Shown in pieces: positions 43,676 through 54,196 of a stretch of DNA of 64,000 nt. Position 1 is the stretch's first letter. Each line of letters opens with the position of its first letter. Both the position numbers and the translations under genes were made by a program. The DNA lies in contig JALBYF010000047.1 of NCBI GenBank assembly GCA_023212725.1, forward strand, positions 1 to 64,000, given 5' to 3'. Source of the DNA: Tranzscheliella williamsii. Its lineage: Eukaryota > Basidiomycota > Ustilaginomycetes > Ustilaginales > Ustilaginaceae. The notes below the pieces were generated by a model. The model had not been told where the DNA came from. It searched no databases and saw only the letters and a program-made list of their open reading frames with translations.

Positions 43676-44571
43676 TTACTGGTCCAGAGCGCCACCAGGC
43701 ATGTTGGCTTCGTGCTCCTTCTTCTGCTGGTTCCATGTCGCCATGTTCTCGGTGGTCTTGTCCTGGTAGACCCGTCGCTGTTCGTCAGTGAGCGCTTTCC
43801 AGGCCTCGGAGACCTTGCCCAGCACTTCCGAGTAAGGCATGCCCGGGTGCTTCTTTCGGATTTCCTGGCGCACCTCGTTCTGGAAGAGCAGGTAGGCACT
43901 AGGGGGCCGCTTGGGCGCATCAGGGTCGCGGAGACGCTTTTCCTTGCGCTTCTGCAGCTTGCTCAGCTTCTTAAGCGCCTTGCCGTTGGCGCCACCGGAG
44001 CCAGCCGCAGCGGCGGTGTCCGAACCAGCGGCGGCAACGCCAGAGTGCGCTCCATTAGCAATGTTGCTCAGGAAGTCGAACGACGTGGGGACGCCCGAGC
44101 CGGACGCGCTGGAAACATTGCCCTGCTGGGCAAGCACCAATGCGGCAACGTTGGGGTTCTGACGCGCTACCACCTTGACAAACGCGTCGCACGCCTCAGC
44201 GGCGTGTCGCAGCTGCACCGAGAGCCGGCTGACGGCGTCAAACATCTGCGCGCAGATCACATAGAGTGCAATCATCGACAAAAGAGGAACGACGTCAAAT
44301 CGACGCGTCAGTAAATGCCACATCTCTCGACGCGTCTGATGAGGACGCGTCGCGATCGGAGGAAGGTGGTGGGACTTACAGTCTGACGAGCAATGAAGAT
44401 ATCATCGCCCTGGTTGCCGGAGTGGGACATGGCCGAGTTGAAAGCAGCATGCTGGTGATGAGACGGTTGCTGTTGCTGGTGGTGGTGATGCGAGCCAGCG
44501 TGATGCTGGTGAGAAGTGCTGGTGACCGGGTGCGAGAGCAGTCCGTACTGGTCGAAGTTGGCGGCGTTCAT
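43676..44571 (-). CDS. HMG-box protein
   Basis: Exons 44571-44380 and 44245-43676 (intron GTAAGT...GCGCAG, 134 bp) encode 253 residues. Exon 1 (64 residues) is rich in His and Gln. Exon 2 starts exactly with ATG and carries a helical segment, an Ala/Gly/Ser linker, a basic stretch (KKLSKLQKRKEKRL) and a single HMG box at residues about 171-243, with DPDAPKRPPSAYLLFQ, EIRKKHPGMPYSEV and EAWKALTDEQRRVYQD. HMGB-type boxes bind and bend DNA with little sequence preference; the layout is reminiscent of Nhp6/Nhp10-type chromatin proteins, but the exact orthologue is not clear. The intron carries three GACGCGTC palindromes. A 10-bp tandem repeat lies 250 bases upstream. Confidence 0.85.
44302..44351. 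promoter_or_regulatory. cluster of three GACGCGTC palindromes in the HMG-gene intron
   Basis: Perfect 8-bp palindromes at 44302-44309, 44329-44336 and 44344-44351. Their core ACGCGT is the MCB element bound by MBF (Mbp1/Swi6-type) factors at G1/S genes in yeasts. All three lie inside the 134-bp intron, 57-106 bases upstream of exon 2, which begins with ATG. Regulatory function is inference. Confidence 0.5.
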
Positions 44572-47125
44572 GATGGCGTCAATCGTGTCGAATGTCTCTG
44601 GATGATGGCGATGTGACTGGCAGTAGGGGGAGGGAGAGGGAAGCGATGGATGGAAGAGGTGGTGCGGGTGGCGGTGGATGCAACGCGAAGAACAGAGACA
44701 GTCACGACGGCAAAAGTAACACCGAGCGTGCGGGGATGTCAGTAAGGAACGAAACGCGAAAGTACGTGACAAGCAGACTCCGTCACGGGGCGGTTTTACG
44801 TCTGGGACGCAATAACGGCAAAGGGATAGCAAGGGATAGCAAGGGATAACAAGGAATAGCACGGGATAGCGAGCGAAAGCTGGCCGGAGTGTGCCAACGA
44901 TAAGCGGCAGACGATGCAAGGTATTGAAAACGATAACGATGATGATGGGCCAGCGTGCAATACGATGAATTGCAACAACGACGGCCGTGTATACGACGAC
45001 AACCACAAGCTTTCGCTAGGCGGCAAGGTATAGGAACGAGTTTCAACTTACAGCTTAACCTGAAGGAGGAGGACCAGATTTGGTGCAATGTGGATGGATA
45101 TTGCCGTATAGCGTCGATAAGCAAAGACGGCGATATTTGGAAAGCGATGGGAATTGTGGACGATGTAAGTGCGACTCGAGGAAGATACAGAAGGTAAGGA
45201 AAAATGGGACAAGGGACGAAAGGAAGGCATATAACAAAGAGGTGTGGTTTATCTAGCACTTGAAACCACAGCAAGAACCGAATCGATGGCTTCAACCAAC
45301 CCGAAATGGACTGGCGAAATGGCCAAATCGACAAATGAAGGCGCGTGTGCCAGCAACCGTACCTCACATACTACTCAAGCACCCCGTTTCGAAACATAGC
45401 CAACAAGCTCCTAATCCGCTTTCAACCATTGTCATGGCAGATGTCCGGGCAACTTAGCAGAGCACTTTCATACCCTGCCATCACTCTTGTTGTCCGGCTC
45501 ACCACCGACAGATGTCGCTGACCTGTACATCGGAGACTGTGCCACTGACACAGTGTCGCACTTGTAGATGGTCCTGTGCAAATTTGTACTAACCAGGTGG
45601 TTACCCAGCTAATTTTGCGAACGGGGCAAGCGTTTCGAATTCAAAAAGCCGTGCCACAAAGAAACTACGTGCCGCTAATGGGATCAATCGGAAATTTCAA
45701 AGTGGACCGCCGATGCCTGCGTCCCGGCCGATAGCAAGCCGAGCCGAGTCTTTTTCGATGTGCTAAGCACGTGAGTGTGATCTCCCGCTGGCTGACGGAT
45801 GATGAATTGTCAACTCGAACTGCGCAACCCCTATACACACTACCATCACTTGGCCCTTGTATACGTTGAGAACGTTCGCTCGTCAGAGACGACCACAGGG
45901 AGTCTTGGGTGCATTATTCGTTACCTTTTGGATATCTTGTTGTGGCTGAATAGGTGCTGCTTGTCATCAGGCTCGTCGACGGAAAGTGCATCTGTAAGCT
46001 GCCGAAGGACCGGTAGTGCATACGGCGACACTGGTCATCATCAAAACCACAATCTAGCAGTCGTTCGCAGCCTTTAGTCCCGCATTGCACTTTGTCGGAG
46101 TCTGTAGCAAAGCTCTCTTGCGACGGCCTTCGTGTACCATCATCGTGGTGACGCTCCAACTTGGCAGGTTCTTGATCATAGGGAGGTGCGGAACAGCGGC
46201 ACAGCTTGGAGACGACGATTCTTTGGTGAAGCGGTGCTGGCCTCACTCTAAGCGGCATCGGCTAGCTCTGTCACTGTGTCAGCTGCTTGGCCCGCAACCC
46301 TAGCATCCCTCGAGCGCTCGACAGAACCACTTCCACAGCGGCACGGGCGACAAGGTTCCGCCTGAAGACAAGCAGCGGAGGCAGGTCTTCGACGGAGGAT
46401 CGTTCACAACTCTATCTTACAGAGTGAAGCAATTCAGGCGGACAAACGGAAACCAAATGTGAGTCCAAAATCAGACGGGGAAAAGGCTCATGCGATTCGC
46501 CGACTTGAAATGTGAAGCTGGCAAATTCGGAAGAGAACTACCATACAACACGCCGTGCACCAGAAGAGTCAAAAAAAAAAAATGTTGTCAATGCGACGTA
46601 CTGCGTTGCGCGCAAAATGAATTTCAACGCTCTGCCGAAAGCTTGATTACAGACATCTCGAGCTAGTATTCTGGCCAAGTTAGTTGGGATGATATTAATT
46701 ACCGAACTTGGTTCTTGGCATCAATTCATCTCGCTCGATTCCGAATTCCGTGCTGGTGTGCGCCCGATGCGCCAGTCGCAAGCGCGGCTGTCATGTTGTG
46801 CATCCTACTCTACGTTCCCATAGCGTCGCCCCGAACGTCTCCACGCTCCTAGCAGGACATACGGTCACCGGCGTTGATGTTGACCTCATGGCGCACAAGA
46901 AGTGTGTTTACTCCCGCGCTAGTCCGTATAGTGTATAGCTATTTGCTCTGTCTCGGCTGCTTTCTCGCGAACGTCAGAACCACGGAAGAAGGATTGTCGA
47001 CGCTGACCGTACGTTCTCTACTTTCCGGTTCCGCATCAACCAACGCGCAATCTGCTTTGTTGGTTGTCAGTTCTCATCCGTGCAGATCCGGTTCGGATCA
47101 CACCCTGTGCTCAGGCATAAAGGCG
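44572..47125. other. gene-poor divergent intergenic region
   Basis: About 2.5 kb between the HMG and PNUTS genes. No frame shows a recognisable domain. It contains a 10-bp tandem repeat at 44821-44870, a poly-A run near 46569 and otherwise unremarkable sequence, less GC-rich than the genes (45500-46700). Confidence 0.5.
44821..44870. repeat. 10-bp tandem repeat, five copies
   Basis: Unit AAGGGATAGC repeated five times in register; copies 3-5 each carry one or two substitutions. It lies 250 bases upstream of the HMG-gene ATG, in its promoter or leader. Confidence 0.9.
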
Positions 47126-50100
47126 ATGGAATCCTCCAATATGGGCTCGTGGCCCGTGCCCCCACCATCCAACGGTGAGTCCTGTAGCATGTCCCATAAC
47201 CTTGAGCCGGGCGAGGTCGGCCAATTTGCATAACTGACACTGTTTTCGTGCACTCTTCTTTGCTCTTGCTCAATCCTTACACTGTTGCTGTGTTTTCCAT
47301 TCTTGTTTCTGTTGTGGCTGTATTAGAGTCCGTTGAACCGACTTTTCGCTGGGAACCGAGTAGCCACTCGTCATCAGGCAGTCAAAGCCATGATCCTTTT
47401 CCTCAACAGCAGCAGTCTGTGGCACCTGAATACTCACAGTATCTCGATAACTCGGCCATGTTTTCCCATGCAGCACCTTATCTGGAACACGCCTTCATGC
47501 AACCTGATATGCAGCACGGTTACACAAGTCATCCCCAGTACAACAACGGATTCGGCTCCCCTCCCGCTTCAAGCTTGGCTCAAGCCGCATCTCCAGAATT
47601 CTCTCAGTCTGCTCCATTTCAACCTGTCGAGCAGCAATCGAGTAGCCTGAGTGCATCGAGCCTGCAGCATCAGGTACAGCAGCTGCAAGCGATGTATCCC
47701 GGGTTTACAGCGGAGCAACTCATCAGCGCGATATACCCAGGCGGCTCGTTTGCGTCGCAAGGTCAAACTGTTCCGTCCCAACACCAGACCGTTTCACCGC
47801 AGCACATGCAGCAGCGACAATTCTCTCAACATCAGCACACGTCATCGTCTTCCCTCGCCGATGCCTTTGTATTTCCGACACCGGACAGTACCTCCCTGGG
47901 TTCACCGCCCGCGACTGTTCCCACCGGCGCCGGCAGCGCTGCACCATCATTCGACGCTGCTGGTGTGAAGAGGGAAAGCAGCAAGCACCCACACGCGCTA
48001 GCCGCCCTTAGCGGAGTCACTCAATCGATTAGCAAACCTGAACAGTCCACCATGGTTACTGCTCGAGATAACGGACCTGGGCCAAGCACTCCTCCTCTTC
48101 CTCCTGCCAGAACACTTGCTGCCAAGGCGGTTGGCAAAACGGTTGCGAAGAGCGCAGATGACATATTTCTAGGCAAAGCCAAACAGACCTTATCTCGTCT
48201 AGCCGTTGAGCGGGACCCACCGGGCTCCGCTCGTCAATTAGTCAGCCTTCTGAGTGAATTGGATACAGATGGCCGGTTCCGCCGGTGTGTGCCCACCAGC
48301 GCCGAGGTGCGCACATATATTGTTGGTGGACTCAAGGTGATAGCCGCTTTGGAGAAAGGTAAGGGCTTCTCCGAAACAGGCCGCAAGAGATTCTTTGGAG
48401 CTTGGATGTCGAGTCCAGCTGGCCGACACATTCTAGCCAACTGGTTGAGGCAAACGGTACCACCAAAAAAAGCAAGTGAAGGTGTTCCTGATCTGAGCCG
48501 AAAGTACAAAGACACCTTGCTCCCACTCCTCAGTATTCTCGAAAATGTCCCAATCAAGAAATCGTATCTGCTCGATGAGGCCAGTCTTGGCAAAGTGATG
48601 ACAGGGGTAGTGCTACGCTCGACTGACACATTGGCACGCAAGTTAGCCGAGGCGCTCAGGGCAAAGTGGCTGAGCGCTATCCACGACGAGGAACCAACAA
48701 GCAAAGCGGCATCGGCCGGCAGCACCGACCTTAGTGCTACTAGCACATTGACATCGAAACGGAAAGCTCCAGAAGTGGCATCAGAGCCTACTAAACGATA
48801 CAGATCAGCACCATCGCCCGCTGTTAGTGTATCAGGCAAAGCATCGAAACCTGCTGAAACCCCATCATCACTCTCAGCCAAGAAGGCTGCTCCAGTCGCT
48901 ACCACGGGCAAAACCAGCCTGTCCTTTTTTGGTTCGTCCAGCGCCAAACCATCTATTCCTCTAAAAAAACCGGCGTCGGCAACATCTTCAGCTCCGAGCA
49001 TGCAAACCTCTGTGGCTCGAATGAACGCAAACCGAGCCGTCATGAATCTGCTGGACTCTTTTGGGAGCCATGGGGGGCAGGGAAAGAGTGGCAACGCAAA
49101 CTCAGCAGCAGGCGGATCCGAAGCGGGTAAGGCAAAGAAGAAGGTGACTTGGAAGGATGACAGCGAGTTGGTCTCAATCAAGCTAATCGAACCAGCCGAC
49201 TATGGTCAAGACGACGATCAGCGGGAGCTGCTGATGACAAGAGGCCTCGGTGGGCTAGAACATGACGAAGGGGACGCCTTGCGCCATGCCGTCAGCATGA
49301 TGGAAGAGCAGATCAGCTGGTACGAACCCAGGGAGCTGGATTTAGGCCCCGGTGCCGATGGCCAGCTCAGAACTAGAGGCACGGAGTCGGTGGAAGGGCC
49401 TTATCAGGCAAAGAGGCACGAGACGATGGAGATGGCCGCGACCGTTGAAGGTGAAGAACCCGATTGCCCAGACGAGAGCCGGGTGGATGCGCCTGGAAAC
49501 ACGGCTGAGGCGCCATCCGAGCTGCTACACGAAAGTCGCCCGATCTGTCTGCCGTGGCTTTCTGACGAGACGCCGTCAGAAGTTGAAGAGGACAAAGATG
49601 GGAAGAGTTACGTAGGGGGAGATCTGGAGGCGGACGCAGGTTCGGTCGACAGGACAAATGTAGAGACACTTCTTGCCAATATCGGTAGCATCGGCTCTGG
49701 TATAGCCAGCGGCAAGGAGAATGGAGCTGTTCCATCTGGACTGAACCTGGATGTGGGCTTGCTTCAGTCGATCTTGCAGAAGGCGAAGGGGAGCGGCGCA
49801 ACTGAGCAGAGCGGCAGAGCTGCGGCGCTTGCCGCTACAACGTTGCCGACGGCAAACTCTTCCGCTGCAGCGGGGGCATCTAACGTTTCGGCCTTGCTTG
49901 CCAGTCTCAAAGGCAGCTTTTCGCAACCGCAAGCAGATCCGTACGCAATTCCAACATCGGCCGCAGGCAACGAAAATGGTGGCTATTGGCAGCAAGCCTA
50001 TCGAGCGGGCGGTCCGCAAGAGCAGATGGGATACCCAGGAGAATACAATCAAGACTACAGCAGCGCTCCGCAGCCGCAGCCGCAGCAGCCGCAGCAGCCG

Positions 50101-50277
50101 CAGCAGCAACAGCAGCAACAGCAGCATAATCCGACTTACCCTCAGCATGCGCCGCCTCACCAAGGCTATGGAGCACTAGCGCCGTGGCAGCAAGCGAAGC
50201 TCTACACGAAGCCATGTAGGTACTATCCATTAGGAAAGTGCTTCCGTGGGGCCGAATGTAACTTTCGACACGACTAG
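47126..50277 (+). CDS. PNUTS/PPP1R10-like PP1 regulatory subunit
   Basis: A short exon 47126-47174 (16 codons plus one base) joins 47327-50277 across a 152-bp intron (GTGAGT...TATTAG) to give 999 residues; the long frame otherwise begins at a GTG inside the intron. Order of parts: Gln/Ser-rich N-terminus, TFIIS-N/LW helical domain (about residues 320-470, e.g. FSETGRKRFFGAWMSSPAG), Ser/Ala linker, a PP1-docking motif KKVTW at about residues 621-625 (RVxF class, as in PNUTS), acidic region, poly-Gln tract (50071-50125), and a C-terminal CCCH zinc finger C980-C988-C994-H998 (CX7CX5CX3H). PNUTS recruits protein phosphatase 1 to RNA polymerase II and the 3'-end machinery and promotes termination in the nucleus. 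The combination of three diagnostic parts makes the call good. Confidence 0.82.
50071..50130 (+). repeat. CAG/CCG coding repeat (poly-Gln/Pro)
   Basis: Runs of CAG, CCG and CAA codons within the PNUTS-like gene encode a Gln/Pro tract just before the C-terminal CCCH finger. Such tracts commonly vary in length between strains. Confidence 0.9.
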
Positions 50278-50938
50278 TAGCTGTCTATTGCAGGTGCCCG
50301 CCTCGAACGCATCATAGCTGTACACTTGTAGCGTCACGCGTGATCCCCGCACTCTCCCATCTCTGTACTCATGCAACAGGTGGTTCTGTCATGATGTGGA
50401 AGTCTAGCAATCACAGTTCATCTCAACGTGTGAAGCGATCAAGCTTGTTAGTAAGTGCCGCTCGCCTTGGCTGTTCCTGGCCAGTTACGAGATGTCTACG
50501 ATGCGTCTACCATGTCTGGGGCGGTAGAAAGGAAGTATATTAACCAGTTCAAGTTGTGGTTCGTTCCTGTATTTGTCAGATACGCTGCCTGCATGTGGAG
50601 AACATAGAACTGCATGTGAATGCACAACTTTGGCCAGGCGGCTGAGCAGTACTTAGTGAAATGTAAATGTGAAATGCGTATTGACGTGGGCATTTTGACA
50701 GGTGATTGGTAGAGAGCTGTGCTAAGTAAAAGTGTTGGGGTCGCTCTGGCAGGCACGAAGGAACCGTCTCCGCCCCATCGTAAGCACCGCAGCTCGTTCC
50801 TTGTTCACCACGTAAGCGCGATCCGCTCCCTGACACAGAGTAGAGCAGCGACATCACGACCAAAGCTCAAGTAAACAGCATACGCAAGAAAGTACCTGAA
50901 AGACGATCTGCACTGATAGCGAACAGGCTGCTGTCAAG
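50278..50938. other. intergenic
   Basis: 661 bases between the PNUTS-like gene and the DinB-fold gene, both on the plus strand. No gene or repeat recognised; relatively AT-rich around 50540-50720. Confidence 0.5.
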
Positions 50939-51718
50939 ATGTCGTGGAAAGAGGCGGAAGAGAGCATCCTAGCCTGCACGGCGCAGATCATGGAGCAGGC
51001 CGTGCAGATCCTCCGGTCCGGCTCCATCAACTCTTCCAGCTACCAGTTCGAAAGCAAGGTCATGCCTGGCTCCACTCCAGGCAAGCATCTCCGCCACGTC
51101 CTGGACCATCTCAGGATCCTGCTCGACGCCATCGAGTCTTGGCAGGCACGATTTTCGGACTTGCCTGCTTCCACTTCGTCGTCCACCCCGACAGCCTTGC
51201 CATCCTCGTCATCATTGGCGCCGGTCAAGCGAAAGTCAGATACGAGCGCCTCATCCGTGGAGGACGCTGAGGAAAATATGATAACGGTCGACTATGACTC
51301 GCGCGTCATGTCGAGGGTGGCGCAGCTGGAGACGTCGCCTGACGATTCTCTGCGCGAGTTTGAGAAGACGGTGGACCGGCTTTATCGGCTGTTTGAGCGG
51401 TCTGAGGGCCGTCTGTATGGACAGGCGCTGCGGCTTCGCGCGACAACGCCGTTCGTGGTGGAGATGGACTCGACCGTCGGCCGCGAGCTGTGGTTCTGCG
51501 GTCTGCATGCTATCCACCACTACGCACTCGCGCGCGTCATCTTGGTCCGCGAGCTGGACCTGCACATCGACGCGCAGTTCGGCGTCGCACCCAGCACCCT
51601 CGTCCACCGCCAGTGGGGCCGCGAGCTCCACCGCGCCAACCCAGCCCAGCACGTCGCCACCCAGCAGCACCTCTCCCAACACCACCCACTCCACGACCAC
51701 GCCCGCGCCCGCCTCTAG
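50939..51718 (+). CDS. DinB-fold putative metal-dependent protein
   Basis: 259 residues, single exon, ATG at 50939. The N-terminal helix is followed by STPGKHLRHVLDHL with H50, H53 and H57, then a Ser/Pro/Thr insert (about residues 75-110), an ITVDYDSRV stretch, and a helix ELWFCGLHAIHHYALARVI with H190, H193 and H194. This paired-histidine layout matches DinB-like four-helix-bundle proteins, where three histidines bind a metal. Eukaryotic members are conserved but uncharacterised. The insert is longer than in bacterial relatives. The last about 30 residues are His/Gln-rich and of doubtful reading. I first considered translin and rejected it because no translin motif is present. Reaction and partner unknown. 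Confidence 0.65.
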   Translation: MSWKEAEESILACTAQIMEQAVQILRSGSINSSSYQFESKVMPGSTPGKHLRHVLDHLRILLDAIESWQARFSDLPASTSSSTPTALPSSSSLAPVKRKSDTSASSVEDAEENMITVDYDSRVMSRVAQLETSPDDSLREFEKTVDRLYRLFERSEGRLYGQALRLRATTPFVVEMDSTVGRELWFCGLHAIHHYALARVILVRELDLHIDAQFGVAPSTLVHRQWGRELHRANPAQHVATQQHLSQHHPLHDHARARL

Positions 51719-54196
51719 CACCCCTTCCACACCATCCACGTCCACGCACGCCGTTCCGCGCGCCTTTCTCCTCTCCCCCGTCTGCCGGATCTCCTGTCTG
51801 TTGGGCCACATTCGTTTTCTTCTTCTAGCTGTGCCGATGGCCTGGTTTCACTGTCACCATCGCTCTTCCCCTCCAGTATTCCGCTCCCGTTTATGTATAC
51901 TCGCAACGCACCGAAGTGCATATGCACTGTCCAATCAAAAATCTGTCCGGTGAGTAGCCATGTGACGCTTCCAAACTACAGGAACACGCCGGAATTACTT
52001 TACAAACATGCTTCCTACGTGCCAGAAATCCAATGGCAAAAGTGGTGCGAAATGGAGCGGAAAAAGGACATCTTTCGGCCGACAGGGGGATCTACAGTGG
52101 CGCAGCCAGTTCAAGTTGCCGAATCTACGCAGCTAGGGACGTATGTTCGCCGGGTATCGGACAGCGAGAGCGACGCAGCGCGGGCACTTGGTATATTTGC
52201 AGAGGTTGGGGTGGGGTGCGGTGACTTGAGGATCCACGCTGGCAACGGCGGCGGTAAGCGAAGCCTTGGCAGGGCGCCAGCACCGGCAAGCCGACGGTGT
52301 GCTCTGTTAGACTGCTTTTGACCCTGGCACGGGGAGTTCGGTGCCACGGAGTGGCGGCGCTCCTCATCGGAGCGACGCTTGGAGAATGCTGAAAGCCGGG
52401 GGAAGCGGCGCGCTTCTGTCCTGCTATGTGTGTGCGGCTAGCGAGCCGCTAGCACTTCTGTGAAGAAGCATCAAGGCGCTTCCCGTCAAGTCAGACCCCT
52501 GACCCACCGCAAGCCTATCAGCTACCGTACACCCATGCATCCCGCCCTTCACCAGCAGCAAACGCGGCCGGGCAAGCGCAGACAGGCAAGATAGCAGCAG
52601 CTGACGTCGGCTACTCACGGCGGCGAACCGCGAGTCGTGCAGACAACAAGGGTGTGCTCTCGCACCTAGCCACGGTAGACGAGAAATCGGTGCGCACGCA
52701 CTCTACACGGGCATTTAGCTACAAACGATCACTCTGCACGCAGAAGGCCAGGATCTGTAACCTGCAGCGAGAAGAAATTTCCAGGCCGGTGAGGGACGCG
52801 CTTGTTTAGTGTGAGTGCTCTGACCGGTCAAGCGCCAGCCACGGAATCCCATCGACTCCGACACTTGTCAGGGTGAGACTTTGACCTACAGGTGGACGGT
52901 TCTGTTTGTCCTTGTCTTCACTATATGGACGACCCGTGCGCATGGCCTACAGTAGCAAGTTCTGTTATCGCGAGAGGTTCGGTAACGTATGCATGTTTCA
53001 GAGCTATGTCGGCGTCGACATGCAGTGCGCGGAAAGCGATGGCCCGTTTCGTCGTTTCTAGCACGGATCGGATCTGCATCGCACCACAGCCGATCTCGGT
53101 GTGCCAAACACAATAACCCACCTCAGCCATCTAACCCCACGCCAACTGGCTGCGTATCCCACTTCGCATCGCACGCGACGACGTGTCATCCGACCGTGTC
53201 TGCCCTTGTGCCCGCGGCTTTAAATGCCATGCAGCCGTCAGTGCAGCAGACAATGCAGCAGAATCGTCTTTCACCACGATTGCCTGCGCCCACCCTTCGA
53301 CCGAAGCGGAAAGCCTTCTTTCAACACCACCGGACAAGCACTGTGCGGCACTGTTGCAGTCGCTAGCTGCGTAGATCTTTCCACCTTGGTACGGGTACAG
53401 ATAAGCGCCTTCTCCAGCCATCCACAAGCTGTGTGCGTCGGAGCTTTGCCTGACCGAAACGTTCTTCTCTACCTTTGTTGTGGGTGCAATCCAAACTGCG
53501 GAGGCAATACGGATTTCCGATAGTTTGTCGGATAGTCCTACCTGCGCGTCGCCGCATCTGCGCTTCGAGCGCGCCGCTGGAAGCCCGCCGAGGCTGTTGG
53601 CGAGCTTTTCAAGTTCGATCGCAAACCCAACGTCAATACAATAATCACTTTGCACCCATTTTCAATTCGTTCACAACATGCATGCATCGGTACTGGCTGG
53701 CTCTACTCCAGCAAGCCCACTCTTGTATTGCGACGCTAACCCTGAGCCAGATGAACTGTTGACGGCACAGCAACAATCCTCCGCGTGCGTCGCCTGCTGA
53801 CCAGCCGACCGACTCCGGTCTCATTTGGAAGAAAGCCACAGCCAGAGAGAGCCCCTCTTCCACTGTATTTTCGTAGATTCAGTTTCAAAACGCCCGCCTA
53901 GCTCTGCCATTATGGCATTGTCTATCTATTTCGCCCCTCAGCGTCAAAGTAACGTGTAACGTGTTGGCTCCTATCCTAGACAGACCACTGAACTCCGCGT
54001 TAGACACAGCCCTCCGCTTTGCGTTGGCCTTCTTGCTTCCCTTCGTCTCTGTCCATTCGCTTTTAATCCACACTCGTTACTACCTCCCCGGTCCTGCTTC
54101 GCCTTCTTTTGCTCCTTTACCTTGGTCTCCGTTGTCCTTTCTGCTTCATCACCTTCGTTCACTTCAGTGGACTTGCTGCTACCGCCGATCGCAAAT
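51719..54196. other. gene-poor intergenic region
   Basis: About 2.5 kb between the DinB-fold and MAG-like genes. Open frames up to 174 codons (53131-53655 minus) show no domain and no signal peptide. The last 150 bases are CT-rich and likely the leader of the MAG-like gene. Confidence 0.5.

Noticed and set aside
47248..47326. Hydrophobic N-terminus (LLLLNPYTVAVFSILVSVV) on the PNUTS-like protein
   Set aside because: It begins at GTG and is the pyrimidine-rich 3' part of an intron; a small upstream exon with an ATG and GTGAGT donor gives a normal soluble N-terminus.
50939..51718. Translin, as partner of the TRAX gene in the same window
   Set aside because: Length is similar but translin motifs are absent, and the histidine clusters fit the DinB fold.
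53131..53655. 174-codon open frame, minus strand
   Set aside because: No recognisable domain or signal; internal composition looks random.
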